Source: PWQG01 sp040882255
GTDB lineage: Bacteria; Pseudomonadota; Gammaproteobacteria; Pseudomonadales; Pseudohongiellaceae
Reading direction: 5' to 3'
Length of the DNA: 64,000 nucleotides
NCBI GenBank assembly: GCA_040882255.1
Contig: JBBEBP010000016.1
Span: 558,001-622,000 of the forward strand
In this document: positions 7,872 to 17,713 of the stretch, one piece after another
How positions within the stretch are numbered: position 1 is the first letter of the stretch
How the letters are laid out: each line of letters begins with the position of its first letter
The notes under the pieces: model-generated
The model's input: the letters and a program-made list of their open reading frames with translations, nothing else
Told to the model about the DNA's origin: nothing
The model's database searches: none
Translations under genes and position numbers: made by a program

Positions 7872-8285
7872 ATGTTGAAAATCAGCGGCAACGTGAGCAT
7901 CCCGGACGAAGAGATTGAGCTGAGCGCAATCCGTTCACAGGGCGCGGGAGGCCAGAACGTGAACAAGGTGGCGTCGGCCATTCACCTGCGCTTCGACATC
8001 AACACATCCTCTCTACCGCCGTTCTACAAGGAGCGGCTGCTGCAGCGCAACGACAACCGGATCAGCAAGGAAGGAGTGATCATTCTGAAGGCGCAGCGGT
8101 ACAGGACGCAGGAACGCAACCGGGAAGATGCGCTGCAACGCCTGCAGGCCCTGATCCGGGCGGCGGGGGAGACACAGAAGCCCCGCCGGCCCACGAAACC
8201 GCCCCGTGCTGCGCGCAGGAAACGCCTGGACAACAAGACGCGCCGTGGCAAAGTCAAACGGCTGCGCGGCTCCATCAGCGACTGA
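7872..8285 (+). CDS. arfB: alternative ribosome-rescue factor, peptidyl-tRNA hydrolase ArfB
   Basis: A 137-residue protein that releases nascent chains from ribosomes stalled without a stop codon. The catalytic GGQ motif (26-28) lies in SQGAGGQNVNKVASAIHLRF, as in YaeJ/ArfB. The C-terminal tail is very basic (KPRRPTKPPRAARRKRL), as needed to enter the empty mRNA channel. Length (about 140 residues) separates it from the larger release factors RF1 and RF2. The ATG at 7872 follows AGGAA; upstream frame is non-conserved. Confidence 0.95.
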   Translation: MLKISGNVSIPDEEIELSAIRSQGAGGQNVNKVASAIHLRFDINTSSLPPFYKERLLQRNDNRISKEGVIILKAQRYRTQERNREDALQRLQALIRAAGETQKPRRPTKPPRAARRKRLDNKTRRGKVKRLRGSISD

Positions 8286-8289
8286 CTGT

Positions 8290-8919
8290 TCAGAAACCGG
8301 GCAGTTGCAGGGGTTCTCCGATAGCATCGGCGCGCTGGAACGCGGGCCGCTCCCGCAGCCGGTCCAGGTAGGCCCGCGTGGTGGGTCGGAACCGGTCATC
8401 CAGCCGCAGGATGGTGGCCAGGTGCAGGGCATACCCCACTGCGATATCGGCGATGGTAAAACGGCCGGCCGCCAGGTATTCCTGCTGCTCCAGCCGGTCT
8501 TCCACGGCGCGCAGCCGGGAACGGAACCAGTGAGCATAGTCGTCTCCGGCGGCGACCCTGTCCGGTTCCGGCTGGAATGCCCGGTAGCGCAAATAGACCG
8601 TCTGCGGAAAAGTCAGAGTAGCGTCGGCGTGGTGCAGCCAGTTGAGATAGCGGCCGTAATCGGCCTCTTCCGGGGTCACCGCCAGCGAATGGCCTCCATG
8701 GCGATCTACCAGATACTGGCAGATCGCCGATGACTCGGTCATCACTGACTGGCCGTCGACAAAGTAAGGCACCGTACCCAGTGGATTGACTTCCAGATAC
8801 TCCGGTTGCCGCACTCGTGGCGGAAACGGCAACAACGTGACTTCGCAGTCCAGCCCCAGCTCCTCCAGCGCCCATAACACCCGCAGGGACCGCGAGCCGG
8901 GACAATGCCAGAGCTTCAT
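8290..8919 (-). CDS. glutathione S-transferase family protein
   Basis: A 209-residue cytosolic protein with an N-terminal thioredoxin-fold half beginning KLWHCPGSRSLRVLWALEELGL, the cis-proline glutathione-binding segment LGTVPYFVDG, and a TESSAICQYL motif binding the gamma-glutamyl group. A helical C-terminal half with FTIADIAVGYAL follows. The active-site Ser in the N-terminal SRS stretch suggests a Beta/Theta-like bacterial type. It ends 5 bases from the convergent arfB stop. The ATG at 8919 starts the conserved fold; longer readings add nothing conserved. Physiological substrate unknown. Confidence 0.9.
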   Translation of the reverse strand: MKLWHCPGSRSLRVLWALEELGLDCEVTLLPFPPRVRQPEYLEVNPLGTVPYFVDGQSVMTESSAICQYLVDRHGGHSLAVTPEEADYGRYLNWLHHADATLTFPQTVYLRYRAFQPEPDRVAAGDDYAHWFRSRLRAVEDRLEQQEYLAAGRFTIADIAVGYALHLATILRLDDRFRPTTRAYLDRLRERPAFQRADAIGEPLQLPGF

Positions 8920-9141
8920 GTCAGAGTCTCCCTTCGAATGCGACGGCTTCAAAAATACTCCTCCTACACGCCGGCGTCCATCCACGAGTTCCGGACCACC
9001 CCGGGGCATCAAACATGTGAACCGCCACGCAGAGCTGTACCGACACGTTGTCAAAACGCCGCCAAGCCGCTACGCTTGCGGTTCTTCGACGCGGTGGATG
9101 ACGAGTATTCCACGCTGCAATCAAACGGTTGATCCGCCTCC

Positions 9142-10002
9142 ATGCCCGGCACCACCATCAACAGCGCTCTTCTCCTGCTGGTCCTCGGCAATGCCATGGC
9201 CGTGGTCTCGGATGTGTTCGTCAAGGTCATTGGCAGCGGCGCACCGGTATTCCAGTTCATTTTCGTGCGCAGTCTGATCACGTTGCTGCTGTTACTGCCA
9301 TTTCTGCGGCAACTGGACCGGAGCGGTTTCTTCAGCGGATTCGGTGTGCATCTGCTGCGTTCCCACATGCACCTGGCCGGCGTATTCTGCATGGTGATCG
9401 CCTTGACCTCCCTGCCCCTGGGCACGGCCAACGCGGTATTCTACGTCGCCCCCATCATCGTGATGCTGCTCTCTGCGGCGGTTTTCCGTGAGAAGCTGAC
9501 CGTGCTGAGCCTGCTGGCCGGATTCAGCGGTTTCGCCGGTATCCTGGTCATTCTGCGGCCGGACGAATTCAGCTGGACTGCGTTCAGCGCCCTGGGTGCC
9601 GCCGTCGCCCTGGCCGTCAGTGCCGTGCTGGTACGAATGCTTCCAGCCGCGCAGTCCACGGTCCACAAGCTGTTCCTGAATTACCTGCTGCTGTTACCGG
9701 CAACCGCCCTGCTGATGTGGTGGGAAGGAGCCGCTCCGGACCCGGCCATACTGATCAGCGCGCTGGGTTCGGCCGCTTTCATCCTCGGCTACAACACCAG
9801 CGTGCTGCTGGCCTACCGGACGGTCGAAGCCAGCCGCGTAACCAGCGCCGAATATACCGGGTTGATCTGGGCCGTGCTGATCGGCTGGCTCTGGTTCAAC
9901 GAGACGCCCGATCTGTGGTTCGCCCTGGGCAGCGCAATGATCGTGGTACCATTGCTGCTCATCGGACTGCAACAGTCCGCGCGCACAGGTCACCCCCGAT
10001 GA
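9142..10002 (+). CDS. EamA/DMT-superfamily transporter
   Basis: A 286-residue inner-membrane protein with about ten membrane segments in two EamA repeats (about 8-130 and 150-275). GTANAVFYVAPIIVMLLSAAVFREKL in the first repeat and SAEYTGLIWAVLIGWLWFNE in the second are typical. Family members export amino acids, purines or other metabolites; the substrate here is not predictable. Its stop overlaps the start of the following broken dehydrogenase gene (ATGA), suggesting the pair was once one operon. Confidence 0.88.
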   Translation: MPGTTINSALLLLVLGNAMAVVSDVFVKVIGSGAPVFQFIFVRSLITLLLLLPFLRQLDRSGFFSGFGVHLLRSHMHLAGVFCMVIALTSLPLGTANAVFYVAPIIVMLLSAAVFREKLTVLSLLAGFSGFAGILVILRPDEFSWTAFSALGAAVALAVSAVLVRMLPAAQSTVHKLFLNYLLLLPATALLMWWEGAAPDPAILISALGSAAFILGYNTSVLLAYRTVEASRVTSAEYTGLIWAVLIGWLWFNETPDLWFALGSAMIVVPLLLIGLQQSARTGHPR

Positions 10003-10321
10003 AAGCCGTCATACTGGATGCAGCCACCCTGGGTGACGACGTCGATCTGACCCCGATCGGCAACGTCACCGAATCGCTCACCGTCTACGAGACCTCGCGC
10101 TCCACGCAGTGCCGCGAGCGGCTGGCCGGCGCACAGGCCGCCATCACCAACAAGGCGGTGCTCGACGCCACCTTCAACATGCGCGTAGCGGCCACCCGCT
10201 GCTGGCGGCGCTGGACGAGCAACTCAACCTGATCGTGACCCCGCACAATGCCTGGACCAGCCCGGAAGCGCGCCAGCGCGTCGTGGAGCTGACTGCCGCC
10301 AACCTCGAACCACAGCGCTGA
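9999..10321 (+). pseudogene. 2-hydroxyacid dehydrogenase remnant with a large internal deletion
   Basis: The first part, read from the ATG at 9999, gives MKAVILDAATLG, then TVYETS and AAITNKAVLDATFN, matching the N-terminal strands of D-2-hydroxyacid (glycerate-type) dehydrogenases. Near 10190 the reading jumps: in another frame the sequence gives HPLLAALDEQLNLIVTPHNAW, then SPEARQRVVELTAANLE, the C-terminal end of the same family. Roughly 220 residues with the NAD-binding domain and catalytic Arg and Glu are missing and the frame shifts. The catalytic His of TPHNAW survives but the product cannot work. A short out-of-frame product ending at 10232 might still be made. Confidence 0.85.
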
Positions 10322-10371
10322 ATCGGCTATAATGGCAGCATAATCACTTCACCAGCAGGTGCACCCACTCC

Positions 10372-11415
<1,044 letters not shown>

Positions 11416-11453
11416 CCGGACGGTTCACCCGGCTTTCACGGGCACTCCCGCAC

Positions 11454-12008
11454 ATGGAACTACTGGCATTCACATTGGCCACGGCCGGCATACTGGCCCT
11501 GCCGGGCCCCAATGTCGTCATTGTGGCTACCACGAGCGCCGCGCACGGCCGCCTGAGCGGTATGCAGACCGTGGCGGGCACAACCGCGGGCATCGCCCTG
11601 CAACTGGTGGCGGCGGCACTGGCCACCAGCTGGCTGGCCAACCTGTTGGCTGACCATTTCATCTGGCTCAAGTGGGTGGGTATCGCTTATCTGGTATGGT
11701 TCGTCTTTCAGCAGGTACGCCAGCTACGGAAAAGCGCCCTACCGCCCCCCACACCCATGGGCTCCTTTCATCGCGGTTTCTGGATCGCCCTGTCCAACCC
11801 CAAGACCATTCTGTTTTTCAGCGCCTTCCTGCCGCAGTTCACAGTGTCCGGTGAGCCTTTCATGCAACAGATCGCCCTGTTGTCACTGATCACATGGTCT
11901 CTCGCCCTGGTTCGCGATATCCTGTACGTGTTGCTCGCGGACCGGTTGCCGTTGCCGACTGTCGCCAGGGAAAGACCGTCGGTGAAAGAACCCGATACAT
12001 CCGATTGA
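11454..12008 (+). CDS. LysE/RhtB-family exporter
   Basis: A 184-residue inner-membrane protein that should export an amino acid or derivative. The family signature is clear: LALPGPNVVIVATTSAAHGRLSGM near the N-terminus and FWIALSNPKTILFFSAFLPQF in the middle. Members are usually 200-210 residues with six membrane segments; here the last segment is replaced by a polar tail (VARERPSVKEPDTSD), so the C-terminus is shortened or frame-shifted by roughly 25 residues. It may be active, altered or decaying. The next gene starts 23 bases after its stop. Confidence 0.85.
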   Translation: MELLAFTLATAGILALPGPNVVIVATTSAAHGRLSGMQTVAGTTAGIALQLVAAALATSWLANLLADHFIWLKWVGIAYLVWFVFQQVRQLRKSALPPPTPMGSFHRGFWIALSNPKTILFFSAFLPQFTVSGEPFMQQIALLSLITWSLALVRDILYVLLADRLPLPTVARERPSVKEPDTSD

Positions 12009-12031
12009 ACAAACAGGAGTCTGAACCATTC

Positions 12032-12733
12032 ATGAGAACCATCGGCCTGCTCGGCGGCATGAGCTGGGAAAGTACCTCCGGGTATTACCGCGCCATCAAT
12101 CAGGGGGTCCGTGAAGTCCTGGGCGGACTGCATTCCGCGAAAATCGCACTGTACAGCGTCGACTTCGAACCGCTCGAACAATGGCAGCACGCCGACGACT
12201 GGGCGGCCATTTCGAAGCACCTGACCGGGGCCGCACTGTCCGTGCAGGCAGCCGGTGCCGATTGCCTGCTGATCTGTACCAATACCATGCACAAGGTGGC
12301 GCCGCATATCGAGCAGTCCCTGGATATCCCCTTGATCCATATCGCCGATGCCACGGCAGAAGCGCTGAAGGCACAGGGCGTGGACCGTGTCGGACTGCTG
12401 GGTACGGCATTCACCATGGAGCAGGATTTCTACCGGGGCCGACTGACCGGGACGCACGGTATCGACGTACTGGTCCCGGAAAAGAACGAACGCGAACTGG
12501 TGCATCGGGTCATCTACGAGGAACTGTGTCTCGGCCAGACCCATGACGGCTCCCGCCAGGCCTTTCTGCGCGTCATCGACTCGCTGGCCGCGAGGGGAGC
12601 GCAGGGCGTGATCCTGGGCTGCACCGAAATCGGCATGCTGGTCGGGCAGCAGGACACCCCGACCCCGCTGTTCGACACCACGGCCATTCACGCACGCAAG
12701 GCGGTCGAGTGGGCGCTGTCCGGCCCGGTGTAA
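12032..12733 (+). CDS. aspartate/glutamate racemase family protein (YgeA-like)
   Basis: A 233-residue cofactor-independent racemase of the Asp/Glu family. The two catalytic cysteines are in place: Cys82 in LLICTNTMHK and Cys197 in VILGCTEIGML, and the N-terminus IGLLGGMSWEST is typical of YgeA-type enzymes. It interconverts D- and L- forms of an acidic or broader range of amino acids; the exact substrate is not shown by sequence. AGGAG lies about 13 bases before the ATG. It may be co-transcribed with the LysE-type exporter. Confidence 0.92.
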   Translation: MRTIGLLGGMSWESTSGYYRAINQGVREVLGGLHSAKIALYSVDFEPLEQWQHADDWAAISKHLTGAALSVQAAGADCLLICTNTMHKVAPHIEQSLDIPLIHIADATAEALKAQGVDRVGLLGTAFTMEQDFYRGRLTGTHGIDVLVPEKNERELVHRVIYEELCLGQTHDGSRQAFLRVIDSLAARGAQGVILGCTEIGMLVGQQDTPTPLFDTTAIHARKAVEWALSGPV

Positions 12734-12772
12734 CGCTCATCAATAACTCATGTGCCCGGGCCTCGGGCCTTC

Positions 12773-14155
12773 TCAGTCCGTCACCACGTTGCTGACCACT
12801 GCGAAGTAATCGGATACCGCCTGGCGGAAGCGATCTTCCGGCACCTGCTCGTCATTGCCGTGCACTCCCGTGTGCTCGTCGGTCTCGGTGATCAGCGGAT
12901 TGAATCCATAGCTGACGATGCCCAGATCCCGTGTGAAATGACTATCGGTAAAGCCAGTGGAGACGGAGGCCAGCACCCGCGATCCGGGATACAGTTCGCC
13001 GGTGACATTGCGAATGGATTCGTACAGCCGGGAACTGGTGGTGGAAATGGCGGGCGTAAAGGCCATGATCACCTCAATCGTCACGCCGGTTTCCGCAATC
13101 ATGTCCTGCAGCTCGTCGACAAACTCTCCCGACGGTTTGTCAGGCAGTATGCGGCAGTCCAGTTCGGCCCATGCCTGCGGCGGCACCACATTGATCTTGC
13201 TGGAACCCTGCATGCGTGTCATGGAGCAGGTATCACGGGTCAGGGAGTGGTGTCCGGGACGCGCTGCCTGCAATCGATCCAGGAACGCCGGGTCTTGCAC
13301 CGCTTCCGAAAGATCGGCATAGCCATCACGCCACTCACCATCCATGCGTTCTGCCAGCTGTGCGAAATAGCGCTCGACCTGGGGGATGATGCGGGGTGGA
13401 AAGGGGTTCTGCCGGATCAGCGTCAAGGCATCGACAATCCGCGTCACGGCACTGGTCGTGCGCGGCGATGACCCGTGACCCGGCTCGTCCACCGCGTTGA
13501 GACGCAGCCAGACGGGTACTTTCTGGGTCACTTCCACACTGAAGACGATCTCGTCCTCATCCCGGCTGGTGCCTCCGCCCTCGTTCAGCAGAATGCCGGC
13601 GCCCTCGAAGATCTCGGGACGATTGTCGATCAGCCAGCCAACACCGTACTCGCCACCGGCTTCCTCATCCGCTGTGGCGAGGAAAATGATGTCGCGGTTC
13701 AGTTCCATACCGGAGCGGTGCAACGTCAGGAAGGTGGCTAGCTGGATGACACCGAGGCCTTTCATATCGCGCGCACCGCGGCCCAGGATGGTTCCGTCAC
13801 GGATATCGCCGGAGAACGGATCGATGGTCCAGAACTCCTCATCGGCCGGCACCACATCCGTGTGTTGCAGCAGGATCAGCGCGGGCTCCTCACCACTCCC
13901 TTCCAGTCGAGCCCAGATATTGCCGCGCCCGGGCGCACTTTCGGCGGTTTCATATTCGATCCCCTCTGCCTCGAGAATATCCGCATAGAAGTCGACGGCC
14001 CGGTATTCATTGCCGGGCGGGTTCACCGTATCGATGCGAATAAGCTCCTGCAGCCAGCGCACCGACTGGTCTTCCAGCGCACTATCCACCTGGGCATAGG
14101 CGGAGGACAGTCCCAGACACAGGATGAAGGTAGTAAACAGACGGAGTACGGTCAT
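12773..14155 (-). CDS. exported M20-family metallopeptidase
   Basis: A 460-residue zinc-dependent carboxypeptidase/deacylase with a Sec signal peptide (about 1-22, ending SSAYAQ). Metal-site motifs are LLQHTDVVP (His98), GRGARDMKG (Asp130) and TADEEAGG (Glu164 catalytic, Glu165 metal), followed by the lid domain and a late YGFNPLITETDEHTGVHGNDEQV segment. This suits periplasmic M20 exopeptidases acting on small peptides. The ATG at 14155 follows GGGAGAATGTC. It is separated from the upstream leftward operon by an intrinsic terminator at 14207-14242. Confidence 0.92.
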   Translation of the reverse strand: MTVLRLFTTFILCLGLSSAYAQVDSALEDQSVRWLQELIRIDTVNPPGNEYRAVDFYADILEAEGIEYETAESAPGRGNIWARLEGSGEEPALILLQHTDVVPADEEFWTIDPFSGDIRDGTILGRGARDMKGLGVIQLATFLTLHRSGMELNRDIIFLATADEEAGGEYGVGWLIDNRPEIFEGAGILLNEGGGTSRDEDEIVFSVEVTQKVPVWLRLNAVDEPGHGSSPRTTSAVTRIVDALTLIRQNPFPPRIIPQVERYFAQLAERMDGEWRDGYADLSEAVQDPAFLDRLQAARPGHHSLTRDTCSMTRMQGSSKINVVPPQAWAELDCRILPDKPSGEFVDELQDMIAETGVTIEVIMAFTPAISTTSSRLYESIRNVTGELYPGSRVLASVSTGFTDSHFTRDLGIVSYGFNPLITETDEHTGVHGNDEQVPEDRFRQAVSDYFAVVSNVVTD

Positions 14156-14206
14156 GACATTCTCCCGGTAAGACTCAGCGATAGCACGGAGCTGTATTGC
14201 AGACAG

Positions 14207-14242
14207 AAAAAAGGCAGCATACCCATTGGACATGCTGCCTTC
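14207..14242 (-). terminator. intrinsic terminator of the PaoABC-like operon
   Basis: On the minus strand AAGGCAGCAT pairs with ATGCTGCCTT (10-bp stem, 11-base loop), followed by a run of T. It lies 30 bases after the stop of the FAD-subunit gene and before the M20 peptidase gene. Confidence 0.88.
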
Positions 14243-14271
14243 GGTCGTTCAAGCGATGACGGCGATCCGGA

Positions 14272-15261
14272 TCAGGCGCTCAGGGCGCGTTTCACCAGAC
14301 TGTCCATCAACGGCATCTTGTAGTGATTGTGTGTCAGCGGCCGGGCGCCACGGCTGGCCAGGCTGGCCACCTCTTCGCCCGTTTCCGCATTGCGGGCACG
14401 GCCACGAATGGCGCGCTCCACATCACGGAGACGACGCGGTGTGCAGGACACGGCACCGCAGACCATCCGCGAGTCCTCGATCGTGCCGTTGTTGACCCGC
14501 ATGGCCGTGGCGATATTGACCAGCGCGAAGTCCCATACGTTCCGGTCAGCGACCTTTTCGAAGTAGAACTCGGCATTGGCCCACTTGGCCGGGATGCGTA
14601 CCGCAGTCAGGATGTCTCCGGGCCGTAATACGGTCGGGTTCTCGATGTCGACATCGGGCCCCAGGAAGAAGTCCTCGGCCGCCACGACCCGTTCGCCACG
14701 CTCGCTGCGGATCACCATCTCGGCTTCCAGCGCCACCAGCGCCGGGGCCGTGTCACTGGGTGTGACCGCGACACAGCGGCTGGCATCAAAAATCGCGTGC
14801 TCGCGATTCTGGGCTTCCGGCGTGTCTGCGTAACACAGGTTGCCACCCGCACGATAGCAGTCCAGGCCGCGACGGTAGTACCAGCAGCGTACGTCCTGCG
14901 ACACATTGCCGGCAATGGTCCCCACATTACGAATCTGGGGGCTGGCAACGTGCGAGGCCGCATCGGACAACAGCGAATAACGCTCGCGGACCAGATCGTT
15001 ACCGGCAATTTCGGTCAAGGTCGCCAGGGCGCCGATCTCGATGCCGTCGGAGGTCTCACGGATACCACGCATGGACTCGATCCCTTTCAGATCGATCAAC
15101 GCTTCCGGCCGCTTGGCGCGGTCCTTCAGCCAGCCATACGTATCCTGACCACCCCCTACCAGCCAGCCTCGCTCGGCCAGACGACCAGCGATGGCCAGGG
15201 CATCTTCCACCTGCACCGGCTGATAGAGGTTCATATCGGGCATTACGTCATGTGCACTCAT
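14272..15261 (-). CDS. PaoB-like FAD subunit of a periplasmic aldehyde oxidoreductase
   Basis: A 329-residue FAD-binding subunit of the xanthine dehydrogenase family. LVGGGQDTYGWLKD and SPQIRNVGTIAGNV are the usual FAD pyrophosphate and isoalloxazine motifs. After the second motif comes an insertion with four cysteines (126, 135, 143, 163), the position where E. coli PaoB holds an extra [4Fe-4S] cluster; the QNREHAIF segment in between is also PaoB-like. It is the third gene of a leftward operon after the Fe-S and molybdenum subunits. Without its own signal peptide it would be exported bound to the Tat-borne small subunit. Confidence 0.9.
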   Translation of the reverse strand: MSAHDVMPDMNLYQPVQVEDALAIAGRLAERGWLVGGGQDTYGWLKDRAKRPEALIDLKGIESMRGIRETSDGIEIGALATLTEIAGNDLVRERYSLLSDAASHVASPQIRNVGTIAGNVSQDVRCWYYRRGLDCYRAGGNLCYADTPEAQNREHAIFDASRCVAVTPSDTAPALVALEAEMVIRSERGERVVAAEDFFLGPDVDIENPTVLRPGDILTAVRIPAKWANAEFYFEKVADRNVWDFALVNIATAMRVNNGTIEDSRMVCGAVSCTPRRLRDVERAIRGRARNAETGEEVASLASRGARPLTHNHYKMPLMDSLVKRALSA

Positions 15262-15271
15262 AATAAAAACC

Positions 15272-17713
15272 TCAGAATGTGTTCGTTTTCAGTTCGCCGG
15301 TGTTGTAATCATTCTGCGCGACATGATTGACGATCATGTCGGCAGTGACCGGCGCGCGATTGAACAGGTGACCATCCAGTGCATCGGAGATGGCACTCAT
15401 CAGCGCGGCCGCCGCACAGCCCTGGGCCGGTTCACCCACACCGCGCGAACCCATGGGGTTCTGCGGATCCGGGATATCCGTGGCACCGGAGCTCATATTG
15501 GCCGGTACATCCAGATAGGTGGGCACCTTGGCCTGATAAAGACCGACGTTGGCTGGCAGGCCGTTCTGCGGATCGTATACATGACGCTCGTAACCTGACA
15601 GCGCGAAGCCCCAGACACCACCACCGTTCATGCTCTGCCGGAAGCCCAGCGGGTGAATGATGGTGCCGCAGTCGGCCACTGCGGTGTAGTCGACAATGTC
15701 AAACTTGCCGGTGTCCGTGTCCAGCTCGATCTCCATGAAGGCGATCGTCATGGCCGGTACCGTGCCCTCGTGACGCAGCTCGTCCTTGGAGACGCCGATC
15801 AGGCCGCTGCCCGCCAGCGCCTGCACGGAGCGCTTGGTCACATCGTTGAGGTTGTCCGGATACTCCTCGCCGCTGTACTCACCACCCATCTCGATGGCGC
15901 GCTGAGCCGCCTCTCCGTAGGTCAGGCCCTGGGAGGAGTTGTCGGTACGGAATACACGCTGACCGTCGATCTCGTAGTCGTCGGCCACGCCACCAAGCTC
16001 GGCGGCGGCGATTTCCTTGAGTTTACGCACCGCGTCCATGGCGGCCACGTAGTTGGTCCGCGTTTCCGTGAACATGGTGTTGCTGCCGGCCTGGTATGTG
16101 CTGTAGGGCAGATGCAGGTCGGAGTTGCCACGCACGATCTCGCAGTTTTCCCAGTCGACCTGCAGCACTTCTGCGGCTGCGCGCACCACCGACGAATACG
16201 AGTAGGTGCCGAGGTTACCCACACCGGTGTGCAGATACAGGCGACCGTCAGTGCCTATGCGGCACAGACCGTCGTATCCGCTGGCGCCGGCGGAGTGATA
16301 TCCCATTCCAACACCGATCCCCGTGACCCTGGTGCCATTCCGCTGGCCGGAACGCTGCCGGCGCTCTTCCCAGTTGAACATCTCGGCGCCCATCTCGATG
16401 GCAGCCGGCATGAAGGCACTGGTCAGCGCACCGCGGTTGGGACCATAGGTATCCTCACTGACCGGCGCATTGCGGAGTCGCACTTCCATGCGGTCCAGGC
16501 CAGCCTGGCGGGCCGCCTTGTCCACGATGGGCGCGAGAACCGCCGCCATCTCATTCTGGCCGGGACCACGCTGGGCGGCGCGGGGTGTGGTATTGGTATA
16601 CAGGGCCACACCACGATAGCGCATGGCAGCCGGCTGCAGCATCAGGGAGATGTGACCGGCGGAAGAACTACCACTACCGCCACCAGCGGCGCCGGCGTCG
16701 TTGACGATGACCACATCGCAGGCACCGACATCACCGTTTTCCTTGAGACCGAGCCGCATCCAGCCCTGCATGCCCGAGCGGGCGTGGCCGATGTAGAACT
16801 CTTCTTCCCGTGTGATACGCAGCTGGACCGGACGGTTGACCTTGCGGGCCAGGTGCCCGGTGACCGCCATGATCGGATACGGGAAGATCTTGCCACCGAA
16901 GCCGCCACCGGTATTCTCGTTGATGAACACCAGGTCCGCCGGGTCAATGCCCAGCATGCCGGCCAACGGTGCGATGGCAATGGTGTGACTCTGCAGAGAG
17001 CCATGGAAGAAACAGCGCCCGTTTTCCCAGTACGCCATGCCGGTGCGCGGCTCCAGCGCATGGTGGGGCTGGCCGATGGTTACGAAAGGCTCTTCCACGA
17101 TCGTGGTGCATTCGGCGAATTCGGCTTCGATGTCGCCATAGCTCCACTCTTCACCGAAATCCACCCCACTCGGCTCAACGCCATTGCGGAAAGCGGTCAC
17201 CGCATCGGCAGACCATTTGATCTCGCCCACGTCAGTGCCGGAAGCCGTGGTACCGGCGGCGGCCTCGCCCGCGTTACGGATCAGGGTATTGCCGGTGGGG
17301 TATGGATTCGGACCACCCTCGACCAGCGTGTCCAGCGGGTCGGTGACGAAAGGACGGCGCTCGAATTCAATGCGGATCTTCTCGATCGCGTTCTCGGCGA
17401 TTTGCTCGGTCTCGGCGGCAACGGCCAGAATCGGTTGACCGATGTACATGATGTTGTCGGAAGCCAGCGAAGGATTGGCCGGCGCGGCCGGTTGCGGCAA
17501 ATCGTCAGTGGTCAGGATACCGACCACGCCTTCCATCGCTTCCGCTTCCGATGTGTCGATGCTGATCACCCGGCCCGCAGGCAACGGGCTGGTCAGCAGA
17601 CGGGCGAAAACCATGCCCTCGCGCCGGAAATCCTCGGCGTAGCGGGCCGCACCGGTCACCTTGCCCTCAATATCGGGCGGCGTGAAATTCTTACCAATAA
17701 GCTTGTATGTCAT
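15272..17713 (-). CDS. PaoC-like molybdenum-cofactor subunit of a periplasmic aldehyde oxidoreductase
   Basis: An 813-residue xanthine-dehydrogenase-type large subunit that binds molybdopterin (probably the cytosine dinucleotide form) and hydroxylates aldehydes or N-heterocycles. It has GKVTGAARYAEDF near the N-terminus, TGGGFGGK, AQRGPGQNE, and the catalytic glutamate in RGVGEPAQG (Glu761). It is longer than E. coli PaoC (about 730 residues). Its ATG overlaps the stop of the small-subunit gene (ATGA), so translation is coupled; 10 bases separate it from the FAD-subunit gene. The real substrate is unknown. Confidence 0.93.
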   Translation of the reverse strand: MTYKLIGKNFTPPDIEGKVTGAARYAEDFRREGMVFARLLTSPLPAGRVISIDTSEAEAMEGVVGILTTDDLPQPAAPANPSLASDNIMYIGQPILAVAAETEQIAENAIEKIRIEFERRPFVTDPLDTLVEGGPNPYPTGNTLIRNAGEAAAGTTASGTDVGEIKWSADAVTAFRNGVEPSGVDFGEEWSYGDIEAEFAECTTIVEEPFVTIGQPHHALEPRTGMAYWENGRCFFHGSLQSHTIAIAPLAGMLGIDPADLVFINENTGGGFGGKIFPYPIMAVTGHLARKVNRPVQLRITREEEFYIGHARSGMQGWMRLGLKENGDVGACDVVIVNDAGAAGGGSGSSSAGHISLMLQPAAMRYRGVALYTNTTPRAAQRGPGQNEMAAVLAPIVDKAARQAGLDRMEVRLRNAPVSEDTYGPNRGALTSAFMPAAIEMGAEMFNWEERRQRSGQRNGTRVTGIGVGMGYHSAGASGYDGLCRIGTDGRLYLHTGVGNLGTYSYSSVVRAAAEVLQVDWENCEIVRGNSDLHLPYSTYQAGSNTMFTETRTNYVAAMDAVRKLKEIAAAELGGVADDYEIDGQRVFRTDNSSQGLTYGEAAQRAIEMGGEYSGEEYPDNLNDVTKRSVQALAGSGLIGVSKDELRHEGTVPAMTIAFMEIELDTDTGKFDIVDYTAVADCGTIIHPLGFRQSMNGGGVWGFALSGYERHVYDPQNGLPANVGLYQAKVPTYLDVPANMSSGATDIPDPQNPMGSRGVGEPAQGCAAAALMSAISDALDGHLFNRAPVTADMIVNHVAQNDYNTGELKTNTF

